Assembly: GCF_018687275.1 (NCBI RefSeq)
Contig: NZ_CP061287.1
Location: 1,984,001-2,048,000 of the forward strand
DNA length: 64,000 nucleotides
Reading direction: 5' to 3'
From: Polynucleobacter sp. MWH-Aus1W21
GTDB lineage: Bacteria > Pseudomonadota > Gammaproteobacteria > Burkholderiales > Burkholderiaceae
The notes below the pieces were generated by a model. The model did no database searches and was not told the DNA's origin. It saw nothing but the letters and a program-made list of their open reading frames with translations. A program made the position numbers and the translations under genes. Below are positions 40,864 to 51,048 of this stretch, piece by piece (positions within the stretch are counted from its first letter, which is position 1; each line of letters starts with the position of its first letter).

Positions 40864-41754
40864 ATGCTTACTTTTCAGCAAATCATTCTCAAACTTCAAG
40901 ATTATTGGGACCAACAAGGTTGTGCCCTATTGCAACCTATCGACCTCGAGGTAGGCGCTGGTACATCTCATACCGCCACCTTCTTACGCGCCATTGGTCC
41001 AGAGCCTTGGAAAGCTGCCTACGTGCAGCCATCGCGTAGACCAAAAGATGGTCGCTATGGTGAAAATCCAAATCGCTTGCAGCACTACTACCAATACCAG
41101 GTAGTGCTTAAACCAGCCCCAGAAAATATTCTTGATCTTTATCTAGGATCTCTTGCCGCACTCGGCTTAGACCTTAAAGAAAATGATGTTCGCTTTGTGG
41201 AAGACGACTGGGAAAACCCAACGCTTGGCGCTTGGGGTCTTGGCTGGGAAGTTTGGCTCAACGGGATGGAAGTGACACAGTTCACCTACTTCCAACAAGT
41301 TGGTGGCTTAGATTGCAAGCCTGTACTTGGTGAAATTACTTACGGTATCGAACGTTTGGCAATGTATATCCAAAACTGCTCTAACGTGTATGACTTAGTT
41401 TGGGCAGACGGCATCTCTTATGGTGATGTGTATCACCAAAATGAAGTTGAACAGTCTTGCTATAACTTTGAACACTCCAATACCGATCTACTCTTTGCTA
41501 ACTTCACAAACTACGAGAGCGAAGCGAAGCGTTTGATGGAAGTTCCACTTGCACTACCTGCTTACGAAATGGTTTTAAAAGCAGCACATACATTTAACTT
41601 GTTGGATGCGCGTGGCGCTATCTCCGTTACGGAGCGCGCGGCCTATATTGGACGCATTCGCAATCTTTCTCGTGCTGTTGCTCAGGCTTACTTTGAGTCC
41701 AGAGAAAAGCTGGGTTTCCCAATGTGTCAACGTCAAGCTAAAGCGCAGGCTTAA
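40864..41754 (+). CDS. glyQ: Glycyl-tRNA synthetase alpha subunit
   Basis: A 296-aa class IIc-type alpha chain. 'CALLQPIDLEVGAGTSHTATFLRAIGPEPW' in two parts (~20-49) and 'QPSRRPKDGRYGENPNRLQHYYQYQ' in two parts (~55-79) are the family signatures. It forms an alpha2beta2 enzyme with GlyS, encoded 27 bp downstream, and charges tRNA-Gly. Confidence 0.97.
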   Translation: MLTFQQIILKLQDYWDQQGCALLQPIDLEVGAGTSHTATFLRAIGPEPWKAAYVQPSRRPKDGRYGENPNRLQHYYQYQVVLKPAPENILDLYLGSLAALGLDLKENDVRFVEDDWENPTLGAWGLGWEVWLNGMEVTQFTYFQQVGGLDCKPVLGEITYGIERLAMYIQNCSNVYDLVWADGISYGDVYHQNEVEQSCYNFEHSNTDLLFANFTNYESEAKRLMEVPLALPAYEMVLKAAHTFNLLDARGAISVTERAAYIGRIRNLSRAVAQAYFESREKLGFPMCQRQAKAQA

Positions 41755-41781
41755 GCGCATCGAGATTTCTGCATTCCATCT

Positions 41782-43920
41782 ATGAGCACATCTAATTCAA
41801 AACCTCAATCAGCTACTTTATTGATTGAGGTATTCACCGAAGAATTACCACCAAAGTCATTGCGTCGCCTAGGTGATGCCTTCAGTGAAGGCATCTTTGC
41901 TGCACTAAAGTCTGCCGGCCTATCAACAGAAACTTCCAAAGTCACCGGCTTTGCCACACCACGCCGCTTAGCAGTTCAAGTAACTGATGTGCTAGACCAA
42001 GCACCAGATTTTCCGGTCCGTGAAAAATTACTACCAACGAGCATTGCATTTGATGCAGAAGGCAAAGCAACCCCGCCTTTACTTAAAAAATTAGGTACGC
42101 TTGGGTATGCAGACATTGATCTTGCCACTTTAGAAAAAGCTGGTGAAGGTAAAAATGAAGCTCTCTACCTTAATGTCATTGCCAAAGGTGCTGCTCTTGA
42201 ACAAACCGCTCAAACTGCGCTTGAGCAAACCCTAAACAAGCTACCCATTGCCAAAATGATGCACTACCAAGTGTTACAGAAAAATGGTCAATTGGCTGAT
42301 GTGCAATTTGCCCGTCCTGTTCACCGCATTATTGCACTCCACGGCGGCACCACCCTAAATATCAGTGCCTTAGGTATTGACGCTAGCAACCAAACTGAAG
42401 GACATCGCTTCTTGGCGCCAGGCAACGTAACGGTTTCTAGTGCAGATCAATACGAAGCAGATTTGCAATCTAAAGCAAAAATTATTCCCGGCTTTAACCA
42501 ACGTCGCGCACAAATTGAGACGGCTCTTTTAAAGGCGGCTGGCGATGATTTGGTTTTGATGCCTGATAGCCTTTTGGATGAAGTAACTGCCCTCGTCGAA
42601 TGGCCTGCTATCTATGAGTGCCACTTCGATCAAGAATTTTTAGAAGTTCCACAAGAATGCTTGATTTTGACAATGCAAACTAATCAAAAATACTTTGCAT
42701 TAACTGACAAGCAAGGCAAATTACGCAATCGTTTCTTGATTGTTTCTAATATTGAAACTAATAAGCCTAATGCGATTATTTCTGGTAACGAACGTGTTGT
42801 ACGCCCCCGCTTATCAGATGCTCGCTTCTTCTTCCAGCAAGATCAAAAACGTTCTTTAGCCTCACGTGTAGCTGATCTTGGCAAGGTGGTTTATCACAAT
42901 CAATTAGGCAACCAGTTAGACCGCGCCAAGCGCGTTCAAGGCCTTGCTGTAGGCATCGCGAAAAAACTGGGCGCCGATGAAAAGCTGGTAGCGCGCGCTG
43001 CCGAAATCGCCAAAACAGATTTACTCACCGATATGGTTGGCGAGTTCCCAGAGCTTCAAGGAATTATGGGCCGCTACTACGCCAATCATGATGGCGAGAA
43101 TGCTGATGTTGCTAGCGCCTGCAGCGAACATTACATGCCAAGATTTGCTGGTGATGGATTGCCGCAAACTCAAACCGGAACCATCTTGGCTATTGCCGAC
43201 AAACTAGAAACTCTAGTTGGTATTTGGGGTGTTGGTCTCGCACCAACGGGCGATAAAGACCCTTATGCACTGCGTCGACATGCTCTAGGTATTTGCCGTT
43301 TACTCTTAGAAAAAAATCTCTCCCTCAATCTGCCAGAACTTATCGAATTAGCCCGCGCGCAGTTTCCACAGACTGATGTGCAAGAGAAGGCAAAAGCTAC
43401 CGATATCTACGCCTTCATCATCGATCGCTTGCGTGCTTATTTACGCGACCAATCTGTTGCCGGCAAAGCATTTACTAGCGCAGAAATTGATGCTGTTTTA
43501 AGCCAAGATCCAGCCCAAATTAATGATCTGTTAGAACGCTTAACTGCGTTGCGTGAATTTAATGCACTAACAGAAGCAGCTCAACTGGCAGCTGCCAATA
43601 AGCGTATTAGCAATATTCTGAAGAAAACGACTACCGCCATCCCTGCGACTTGTTCCGTAAAATTACTGCAAATTCCAGCAGAAGCTTCATTACATCAAGC
43701 ATTGGAAGCGGTTACACCCGCAATCAATGCAGCTTACGAAAAACGTCAATTTGTGGAACTCTTAAGATCTCTAGTAGCTTTAAGTGGGCCAATTGACCAA
43801 TTCTTTGCCGATGTCATGGTCATGGATCCCAATCCAGAGTTGCGTGATAACCGCCTGGCTCTTCTGCAACAACTTCACCAGAAAATGAATCTCGTTGCCG
43901 ATCTCGGCAAATTAGCATGA
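41782..43920 (+). CDS. glyS: Glycyl-tRNA synthetase beta subunit
   Basis: A 712-aa beta subunit. 'LLIEVFTEELPPKSL' (~14-28), 'EVPQECLILTMQTNQKYF' (~291-308) and 'HNQLGNQLDRAKRVQGLA' (~369-386) are typical, with the C-terminal anticodon-binding helical domain. Length is normal. It shares the start of gmhB in an ATGA overlap. Confidence 0.97.
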   Translation: MSTSNSKPQSATLLIEVFTEELPPKSLRRLGDAFSEGIFAALKSAGLSTETSKVTGFATPRRLAVQVTDVLDQAPDFPVREKLLPTSIAFDAEGKATPPLLKKLGTLGYADIDLATLEKAGEGKNEALYLNVIAKGAALEQTAQTALEQTLNKLPIAKMMHYQVLQKNGQLADVQFARPVHRIIALHGGTTLNISALGIDASNQTEGHRFLAPGNVTVSSADQYEADLQSKAKIIPGFNQRRAQIETALLKAAGDDLVLMPDSLLDEVTALVEWPAIYECHFDQEFLEVPQECLILTMQTNQKYFALTDKQGKLRNRFLIVSNIETNKPNAIISGNERVVRPRLSDARFFFQQDQKRSLASRVADLGKVVYHNQLGNQLDRAKRVQGLAVGIAKKLGADEKLVARAAEIAKTDLLTDMVGEFPELQGIMGRYYANHDGENADVASACSEHYMPRFAGDGLPQTQTGTILAIADKLETLVGIWGVGLAPTGDKDPYALRRHALGICRLLLEKNLSLNLPELIELARAQFPQTDVQEKAKATDIYAFIIDRLRAYLRDQSVAGKAFTSAEIDAVLSQDPAQINDLLERLTALREFNALTEAAQLAAANKRISNILKKTTTAIPATCSVKLLQIPAEASLHQALEAVTPAINAAYEKRQFVELLRSLVALSGPIDQFFADVMVMDPNPELRDNRLALLQQLHQKMNLVADLGKLA

Positions 43921-44489
43921 GCACCAGCTCTTCTAAACTGATTATTCTCGATCGCGATGGCGTGATCAACGAAGACCGCGATGATTATGTAAAGTCAGTT
44001 GACGAGTGGATACCACTCCCAGGAAGTCTTGAAGCAATTGCTCTCCTAAATCAAGCGGGCTACCAAATTGCAATAGCAACAAATCAGTCTGGCCTCTCCA
44101 GAGGCTACTTCAGCATTAATGATTTGCACGCTATGCATAGCAAAATGGAGGGCCTACTAAAGCCACTAGGCGGTCATGTCGATAGCATCTTCTTTTGCCC
44201 TCATCAAGACGCACATCAATGTGATTGCCGCAAGCCTGCACCAGGCCTGATGAAAGAAATTGCTTTGCGCTATAAAAAAACTGATAGCGTTAAGCCGCTT
44301 TCTGGCACCCCCATTGTGGGTGACTCTTTGCGTGATCTTGAGGCTGGAATTGCTTTGGGGGCATCACCTCACCTAGTTCTCACCGGCAAGGGAGAGAAGA
44401 CGCTTGCCAAAGGCAATCTACCAGATGGCACTCAAATACATACCGATCTCTTGGCATTTGCTAATGCGCTTTTAGAAGACAAGGCTTAA
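43917..44489 (+). CDS. gmhB: D-glycero-beta-D-manno-heptose-1,7-bisphosphate 7-phosphatase
   Basis: A 190-aa HAD phosphatase of the histidinol/heptose-bisphosphate group. Nucleophile motif 'LDRDGVINEDRDDYVKS' (~10-26) and zinc loop 'CPHQDAHQCDCRKPAPG' (~97-113, Cys-His-Cys-Cys) identify GmhB, which supplies ADP-heptose for the LPS inner core. It is coupled to glyS by a 4-nt overlap and followed by an acyltransferase gene. Confidence 0.93.
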   Translation: MSTSSSKLIILDRDGVINEDRDDYVKSVDEWIPLPGSLEAIALLNQAGYQIAIATNQSGLSRGYFSINDLHAMHSKMEGLLKPLGGHVDSIFFCPHQDAHQCDCRKPAPGLMKEIALRYKKTDSVKPLSGTPIVGDSLRDLEAGIALGASPHLVLTGKGEKTLAKGNLPDGTQIHTDLLAFANALLEDKA

Positions 44490-44496
44490 ATTCATC

Positions 44497-45231
44497 ATGC
44501 AATTGATTCGCTCGATTCTCTTTGCCTTATTTTTAGTGGTGTTCACGCCCATTTGGTCAGTGCTATGCATGCTGGCATTTCCTTTTTTAAGCCCTGAAAA
44601 CCGCTATACCTTTATTGGACTTTGGAACAAAATTGTCATTGCGCTACTGAAGCCCCTTTGCGGAATTCATTATGAAATCCGGGGCATGAAAAATATGGAA
44701 GCAGTGCTTAATGAGCGCGTCATCATTCTTAGCAAACACCAGTCTGCTTATGAAACGATTGCTTATATCGCCTTGCTTCCAAAACAACTTTGCTTTGTGT
44801 TTAAGCGTGAGCTTCTCTGGATCCCCTTCTTTGGTTGGGCATTAGCACTTCTAAAAATGATCCATATCAATCGCTCCAATAAGCAGACTGCGGCGCATTC
44901 TGTAGCCACTCAAGGTCGCAAGCGCTTGAGTGAAGGCAAATGGATCATGCTCTTTCCGGAGGGCACCAGAACAGCCACCGGCTCAACCAAGCCTTACCGC
45001 AAAGGTGGTGCACGCCTAGCCAGCGCCACTGATGCATTGGTCATTCCTATCGCACACAATGCAGGGCGTTACTGGCCCAAAAATAGTTTTATTAAAAATC
45101 CAGGCACAGTCATTTTTTCAATAGGGCCTGCGATCAGCTCAGCCAATAAGTCGGCAGAACAGCTACAACAAGAGGTTGAGGGTTGGATTGAATCTGAAAT
45201 GCGCATCATCGACCCTAGCGCGTACAAATAG
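44497..45231 (+). CDS. 1-acyl-sn-glycerol-3-phosphate acyltransferase family protein
   Basis: A 244-aa membrane protein with an N-terminal helix (~7-30), the acyltransferase block I 'SKHQSAYETIAY' (~79-90; HX4E rather than HX4D) and block III 'LFPEGTRTATGS' (~151-162). It acylates lysophosphatidate or a related lipid. A Glu in place of Asp in block I is seen in some PlsC subfamilies. Confidence 0.9.
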   Translation: MQLIRSILFALFLVVFTPIWSVLCMLAFPFLSPENRYTFIGLWNKIVIALLKPLCGIHYEIRGMKNMEAVLNERVIILSKHQSAYETIAYIALLPKQLCFVFKRELLWIPFFGWALALLKMIHINRSNKQTAAHSVATQGRKRLSEGKWIMLFPEGTRTATGSTKPYRKGGARLASATDALVIPIAHNAGRYWPKNSFIKNPGTVIFSIGPAISSANKSAEQLQQEVEGWIESEMRIIDPSAYK

Positions 45232-45276
45232 AATTACCATTAAACGATTGACGCGTAAGTCAATCTTAACGCTGAC

Positions 45277-46053
45277 TTAAGAGGCTAAAACCTTCGCCCA
45301 CTCAATATAACGATCCACAGAAATATCTTGCGCTCTTGCTTTGAGTTCAATTTCAGTCAATTCGAGCCTATCAGCAAAATCCTGTAAATTAGTTCGAAGC
45401 ATTTTCCTTCTTTGAGAAAAAGCTGCAGCAACTACTTTTTCTAAGGCATTCCACTGAATATCATTCAAAGTGAAATCTCTTCTAGGAATCATTCGCACTA
45501 CAGCCGAGTTCACCTTAGGCTGCGGATCAAAGGCTTCAGGCGGCACCTCCAAAACCAACTCCATATCGTAGCGAGCTTGTAGCATGACTGAAAGACGACT
45601 AAAGTCAGAGCCTCCTTCCTTGGCAACCATTCGCTCGACAACCTCTGCTTGCAACATAAACACTTGTTCATCGATTGAATTTGCAGCAGAAACCAAATGA
45701 AATAGCAGCGGTGAAGAGATGTTGTAAGGCAAATTACCAACTACCTTACATAAACCTTTCTTACCAGAGCGATTCTGCGCCCATGCCAAAAAATCAAACT
45801 TAAGAGCATCCCCTTCGATCACCCTTAGGCCTTCGAGATTTTTCTCATTCCAGAAGGCCACTAAATCACGATCAATCTCTAATAGATCCAAGTGGTCAAG
45901 ATTCTCTAATAAAGGCAGTGTTAGTGCACCGAGACCGGGACCAATCTCAATCACATGCGCATCAGCGCTGGGATTAATTAGGGCAACAATGGAATAAATA
46001 ATTCCGTTGTCCTGTAAAAAGTTCTGGCCAAATCGTTTACGTGCACGATGCAT
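45277..46053 (-). CDS. rsmA: 16S rRNA dimethyladenosine transferase RsmA (KsgA)
   Basis: A 258-aa SAM-dependent dimethylase of A1518/A1519. 'RKRFGQNFLQDNGII' at the N terminus, 'VIEIGPGLGALTLPLLE' (~34-50), 'NLPYNISSPLLFHL' (~108-121) and 'AFSQRRKMLRTNL' (~211-223) are all family hallmarks. It is the last gene of the lptD-surA-pdxA-rsmA operon, 3 bp from pdxA. Confidence 0.96.
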   Translation of the reverse strand: MHRARKRFGQNFLQDNGIIYSIVALINPSADAHVIEIGPGLGALTLPLLENLDHLDLLEIDRDLVAFWNEKNLEGLRVIEGDALKFDFLAWAQNRSGKKGLCKVVGNLPYNISSPLLFHLVSAANSIDEQVFMLQAEVVERMVAKEGGSDFSRLSVMLQARYDMELVLEVPPEAFDPQPKVNSAVVRMIPRRDFTLNDIQWNALEKVVAAAFSQRRKMLRTNLQDFADRLELTEIELKARAQDISVDRYIEWAKVLAS

Positions 46054-46056
46054 GTA

Positions 46057-47067
46057 TTAGGGTTGCTTTCTTTGATTTAAAGCTAATTGATAAGCCAAGC
46101 GCAAAGCTTCAAGCATGCTGCTGGAATCAGCAATACCCTTGCCGGCAATATCCAAAGCAGTTCCGTGATCTACTGAGGTGCGGATAATTGGCAATCCCAA
46201 GGTTACATTCACACCATTGCCAAAAGTGACAAACTTGAAAGGAGCCAAACCTTGATCGTGATACATCGCAATAAATGCGTCAACTTGAGCAATAGACTCG
46301 GGATCAAACATCGTGTCACCTGGATAAGGGCCTGATACCTGAATACCCATTCCCTTTGCAGCTTCAATTGCAGGTGAGATGACTTCAATTTCCTCACGCC
46401 CTAAATAGCCAGATTCACCAGCATGAGGATTTAAGCCAGCCATACGAATCACCGGATTTGCAATGCTAAATTTTTTCTGCAAATCTCGATTAACAATTTG
46501 AATTGTTTCCAATATCAAGTCATAACTGAGAGCCTTTGACACATCCCTCAATGGCAAATGGGTAGTCACTAACGCTACTCGTAAATCCCTAGGAGATTTA
46601 AGCCCTAAAAATCCGGAAGGCAAGGTCGCGCACAACATCATGACTACATGAGAAGTATCACATTGCTGCGCAAGATATTCGGTATGCCCTGTAAAAGGAG
46701 TGCCGGCATCGTTAATGACACTCTTTTGAAGCGGTGCAGTCACCATGGCATCAAAACGCCCCTGCTCACAACCATTAATCGCCTGATCTAATAGGGTAAC
46801 GACATACTGAGCATTTTGAGAATTCAAAATCCCTGAGACAACAGGCGCTTCAAGCTTAATAGATTGAATCTGTAATCGATTAATCAATGCTGGATCAATA
46901 TTTTTTGACAGGTTCAACAGCCGATCATCGCCCAGCAAGGTGATAGCGACGCCATTCTGTTCTCGTAGAAAATTGAGAGCAGCAGCAAGAGAAACCTCAG
47001 GCCCAATACCAGCTGGCTCACCGGTACTTACTACGAGATTAACGAGGGGCGCTGCTTGCTTCATCAT
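46057..47067 (-). CDS. pdxA: 4-hydroxythreonine-4-phosphate dehydrogenase PdxA
   Basis: A 336-aa enzyme of pyridoxal 5'-phosphate synthesis. 'STGEPAGIGPEVSLAA' (~14-29), metal-ligand His in 'FTGHTEYLAQQC' (~118-129) and 'AMYHDQGLAPFKFVTFG' (~269-285) are present. Its start overlaps surA by 29 nt, so it is translated within the same operon. Confidence 0.95.
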   Translation of the reverse strand: MMKQAAPLVNLVVSTGEPAGIGPEVSLAAALNFLREQNGVAITLLGDDRLLNLSKNIDPALINRLQIQSIKLEAPVVSGILNSQNAQYVVTLLDQAINGCEQGRFDAMVTAPLQKSVINDAGTPFTGHTEYLAQQCDTSHVVMMLCATLPSGFLGLKSPRDLRVALVTTHLPLRDVSKALSYDLILETIQIVNRDLQKKFSIANPVIRMAGLNPHAGESGYLGREEIEVISPAIEAAKGMGIQVSGPYPGDTMFDPESIAQVDAFIAMYHDQGLAPFKFVTFGNGVNVTLGLPIIRTSVDHGTALDIAGKGIADSSSMLEALRLAYQLALNQRKQP

Positions 47068-48493
47068 CCACGTTCAGAATTTTGACTGTGGCGTTATCAC
47101 GTAATTCGCGCATCCACTCTTGGTAGGCTTGATCAAATTTTCTTTCACGGATAGCTGCGCGTGCAAATTGACGCTGTTTCTCTACAGTCAGCTGACCTTC
47201 ACGACGCTCCATCACTTGAATCAAGTGCCAGCCGAATTCGGTTTTAACTGGGTTACTGACTTCACCAATTTGCAATCGATTCATTGCCTGCTCAAACTCT
47301 GGCACCAAGTCTCCAGGACTCATCCACCCCAGATCTCCCCCATTTGGCGCTGAACCATCTTCAGAATATTTTTTGGCAAGCTCAGCAAAATCTGCCGTCT
47401 TAGCGCGCACCTGGTCACGATAACCCTGCAAACGCCTCTCAGCATCTTGGTCACTTAAACCAGGACGATTACGCAACAAAATATGACGAGATAAGGTTTG
47501 TGTAATGGGAATATTTTGCGGAGTGTTTGAACCAGAATCCTGGGCAACTACTTGCTGAAGAGGGGCGCCAGCTCCGACTGCCCGACGATCCAAAACTTTA
47601 AGGACATGGTAGCCGGCAGGACTTTTTACAACTGCATTTGCCACTTGTCCACCGCCAGTATTTCGAACGGCCTCATAAAATAATTGCGGCAAACGGTCAG
47701 GAGTGCGATAGCCCAACTCCTGAAACTTAATCTTGGGATTGTCTTTTGCAGCCATGGCGCCTAATTGCATGAAATCAACATCGCCGCGTGCGTCCCGCAA
47801 TAGAGCATCCGCTTTCTTTTTAGCCTCAGCCTGCGCCCCAGCCCCGGCCCCAGCCTCTAAGGGAACAAAGATTTGGGCAACGTCAATTTCTTCTAGCTCC
47901 CCCTTGGCGGCTGGTGATGATCGCTGAGCCCCGCCCGAAGTCATCGCCCTGGTTCGCTCTGTAATAAAGTTGTCAACTTCAGCTTCAGAAATTTTTATCT
48001 TGGCTTCAACTTCTCTTTCGCGATAGCGAGTCAACATTACGTCATCACGTAATAATTTCTTGTACTTCTCAAATGTGTTGCCTGAGGCAATTACTTTTGC
48101 TTTAAATTCAGCGAATGTTAGTTTATTTTTTTCAGCTATGTCGCCGATGATCTTATCCAACTCTTTATTACTTACAGCTATGCCCTCTTGCTCAGCATTT
48201 TGTAGTTGAATTTTTTCAAGAATAAGACGGTCCAAAATAGTTTTTCGCAATGAACCATCATCAGACAATTTCACACCTTGCTTTTTAAGCCCGGCAATCC
48301 GATCATCAATCTCTTTGCGCGTTACAAAACCGGTATTAACAACTGCAGCCACGCCATCAATATTACGAATCTTACTGTCAGCATTAGCATTTGCTTTTAC
48401 TGCATCCTGAGCAAAAGCAACATTAAAAAATAATCCCAAGCCGATGACGATGGCGTGAACGCTAATTTTATTAAAACGATTCATACATAGCAT
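47039..48493 (-). CDS. surA: Periplasmic chaperone/peptidyl-prolyl isomerase SurA
   Basis: A 484-aa protein with a signal peptide (cleavage after AFA), an N-terminal SurA chaperone domain (~45-190) and two parvulin domains (~205-310 and ~332-430; the second begins 'ILLRNRPGLSDQDAE' and contains 'DLGWMSPGDLVPEFEQAM'). A Gly/Ala-rich insert 'EAGAGAGAQAEAKKKAD' lies in the first parvulin domain. It escorts outer-membrane proteins, including LptD encoded just upstream. Confidence 0.94.
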   Translation of the reverse strand: MLCMNRFNKISVHAIVIGLGLFFNVAFAQDAVKANANADSKIRNIDGVAAVVNTGFVTRKEIDDRIAGLKKQGVKLSDDGSLRKTILDRLILEKIQLQNAEQEGIAVSNKELDKIIGDIAEKNKLTFAEFKAKVIASGNTFEKYKKLLRDDVMLTRYREREVEAKIKISEAEVDNFITERTRAMTSGGAQRSSPAAKGELEEIDVAQIFVPLEAGAGAGAQAEAKKKADALLRDARGDVDFMQLGAMAAKDNPKIKFQELGYRTPDRLPQLFYEAVRNTGGGQVANAVVKSPAGYHVLKVLDRRAVGAGAPLQQVVAQDSGSNTPQNIPITQTLSRHILLRNRPGLSDQDAERRLQGYRDQVRAKTADFAELAKKYSEDGSAPNGGDLGWMSPGDLVPEFEQAMNRLQIGEVSNPVKTEFGWHLIQVMERREGQLTVEKQRQFARAAIRERKFDQAYQEWMRELRDNATVKILNVDDEASSAPR

Positions 48494-51015
48494 TATTGAT
48501 AGTTCTCGTATGTTGAAGGTGGCACAGGCTTAGAAGTAGGCATGTATCCAGGAACATTAAGCTTCATGATATCAACTGGATTGCCTCCAGCGCTACCAAA
48601 GCCCCTAAATTCAACCTGAAAGAGTACTTGGGTAGTGGTGATTTGAGAGGTATTTAAGACCTGAGAGTAGGCGCCACGAAACGTCCAGCAATCTCTACTC
48701 CATTCCAAAGCCAACAGGCTATTTAAAGTCTTTGTTGTTAGGGCATCGTATCCCCAACGCCCTAAAACTGAAATTTCTCTAGTGATGGGCCATTGACCTG
48801 AAATGTTGTACTGATCAGTTGTGGTTGATGATGGCACAAAAGGTTGGTTATTTTGAATTGATGCCTGCACTGGGGGAGACCAAACGTTACGGTATCCGAA
48901 ATTTAAACTCCTACCTTGAGTTGGGCGCCAACTTCCACCGATCGTAGTTTGCACAATTCGATTTAATTGAGTGTTGTACTGCCCAAATATGTCCGCACTA
49001 AAATTTCCAAGCAAACGCACAGAGCCAGCACCAAGCGTATCAGAGTAGGTGGTTGGATTAACTATGGTGCCATTCAATCCAACGCGTTGCCCTGTAAACT
49101 GCTGCTTCTGCGCAATAGTGACAGTCGCACGCTCCGCACCAGTGTTGGCCTCAATCATTCGACTAGTTAGCCCGAGCGTAGCAGCATTACTGTCTGCAAT
49201 ACGATCATTACCGATAAAAGTATTTTCACTAAAAATTTGGGAAACCCCAAAACCAGCATCCGCGGTATCAAATAATGGGGTTTGTGCTTGGCTCTGAAAA
49301 GGCGTATACACATAAAAAGCACGAGGCTCCATAGTCAATAGCATATCGCGACCATAAAAACCTTTTAATTCAGCAGCCTCTCTTTCGAAAGCCAAACCAG
49401 AATCCAAACTAAATGTTGGGATAGTAAAACCCTGAGCTACAGGCGCCCCACTTGCAACAAAGGGCGTGGCGTTATAAGTATTAGATTGAAAACTTACTTT
49501 AGGAGTTATGTAATAGCCTGGAGTAACTTGCGGCAAAGCCATCGCACCCTTTATGACAGTTCTATCGGCTTGACTGTAGACACCAGGCGCAGAGGCTGAA
49601 AGATTTCCACCAATGTTATAGGCAAATCTAGTGTAATCAGTTGAAAATGTTGTTACTGGGCCAGTAGGCAAGGCAATGTACTTGCCACTCATATCCGAAA
49701 CGGCAGGTGTCATTAAGCTGTTATATCTAGCGTTAATGTTAGGCAGCACGTTATAGGGGGCTTGCACCGTTACAGTGGGATCGGGTTGCAAAGTCTGAAA
49801 TGTTACGGCTTTAGCTGACACAGTCCAGTTACTTAAACTTCCTGTCAACCCCTTAACAGTCCCAACCTCTTGACGAAGTTGGCTGGTGACTGCGCCAGCA
49901 ATACTTTGAGAAAAATCTGTCGGATATAAATTATCTGAAACACGTGACATATTGGCGTAACCTGACCAAGATCCCGGCATAGGAATTCCCCCAGGGCCAA
50001 CACCGCCACTAAATAACTGTCGCTGCTGCCAATCGTAACGCCAACGATCAGTACCAGTTTTTTTATCATGAGCTAGATAGTCACCCGCCAAAGTTCCACT
50101 GTACTTAGACTCAAGAAAACGGTAATTTGCGCCTACCTGCAGACCACGCTCAGTCATATAGCGCGGGAGAATCAATAAATCTTTATTTGGCGCAATATTG
50201 ACATAGTACGGTTGGGTCATGTCAAAACCATTATTGGAGTTATAACCAGCAACGGGAGCTAAGATGCCAGTACGTCTCTGATTGGATGTGGGTGCAGTGA
50301 AATACGGTACGTATGCAATGGGCACATCGAAGAAACGCATCACACCATGCGTGCCAACCATTTCTTTTTGTTCGTTATCAATCTCTAAAGTGCTGGCCGT
50401 AAAATACCAGTCCATGTTTTGCGGCGTACATGTCGTGTAAGTTGCTTTGTCAAAAACAAAAATATCGGTATTTTCAATAGTCAGTTTTTTGGCGGAGCCA
50501 TTACCACGAGTGTCGCGAAGTTCATATTTAGGAGCCTCCATCTGACCTTCACGTGCATCCACTTTAAATTGGGCAGTTGGACCTTTAAAAGTAGTATTCC
50601 CTTTTGTTAACTCTGCATTCCCTACCAAATCTGCAATATCGGTATCGGGGTCATAAATAATTTCATCCGCTTTAATGACTCCGCCGTTACGACGTATTTG
50701 CGCTCGACCCTTGAGTTTCATTTTGCGATCAACTACACCCTCAATGACATCGCTTGATGTAAATGTTAGCGCCTTACTGTCGTCTATCGGAACTCCAGTT
50801 CGTAACTGATCATCTAACTTCAAAACGGTGACATTTCCACGATCGGGCAACAAAACTGTATTAGCACCAGCCTGCGAATTTTGGGGCAAAGGAGCGGGGG
50901 CCTGAGCGTGTCCATGAAGAGAAAATTGCAGCAATACCACCCCCGTTATTACGCGTAGGGTTGCATGCAAAAAAAGAGGGGCGCAAAGGCCGGCGCGACG
51001 GCGATAATGACTCAT
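48493..51015 (-). CDS. lptD: LPS-assembly protein LptD
   Basis: An 840-aa outer-membrane beta-barrel. An N-terminal leader (hydrophobic 'LRVITGVVLLQFSLHGHAQA', ending near residue 38) precedes an OstA/LptA-like jellyroll (~75-250) and the LptD barrel ('GILAPVAGYNSNNGFDMTQPYY' split, ~268-289, to the aromatic C-terminal strands). It inserts LPS into the outer leaflet with LptE. Its stop shares one base with the surA start. It is divergent from amgK and the two 5' ends are 33 bp apart. Confidence 0.94.
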   Translation of the reverse strand: MSHYRRRAGLCAPLFLHATLRVITGVVLLQFSLHGHAQAPAPLPQNSQAGANTVLLPDRGNVTVLKLDDQLRTGVPIDDSKALTFTSSDVIEGVVDRKMKLKGRAQIRRNGGVIKADEIIYDPDTDIADLVGNAELTKGNTTFKGPTAQFKVDAREGQMEAPKYELRDTRGNGSAKKLTIENTDIFVFDKATYTTCTPQNMDWYFTASTLEIDNEQKEMVGTHGVMRFFDVPIAYVPYFTAPTSNQRRTGILAPVAGYNSNNGFDMTQPYYVNIAPNKDLLILPRYMTERGLQVGANYRFLESKYSGTLAGDYLAHDKKTGTDRWRYDWQQRQLFSGGVGPGGIPMPGSWSGYANMSRVSDNLYPTDFSQSIAGAVTSQLRQEVGTVKGLTGSLSNWTVSAKAVTFQTLQPDPTVTVQAPYNVLPNINARYNSLMTPAVSDMSGKYIALPTGPVTTFSTDYTRFAYNIGGNLSASAPGVYSQADRTVIKGAMALPQVTPGYYITPKVSFQSNTYNATPFVASGAPVAQGFTIPTFSLDSGLAFEREAAELKGFYGRDMLLTMEPRAFYVYTPFQSQAQTPLFDTADAGFGVSQIFSENTFIGNDRIADSNAATLGLTSRMIEANTGAERATVTIAQKQQFTGQRVGLNGTIVNPTTYSDTLGAGSVRLLGNFSADIFGQYNTQLNRIVQTTIGGSWRPTQGRSLNFGYRNVWSPPVQASIQNNQPFVPSSTTTDQYNISGQWPITREISVLGRWGYDALTTKTLNSLLALEWSRDCWTFRGAYSQVLNTSQITTTQVLFQVEFRGFGSAGGNPVDIMKLNVPGYMPTSKPVPPSTYENYQ

Positions 51016-51048
51016 AGATCCAGACCCGCCTTATTATACGAATCGACC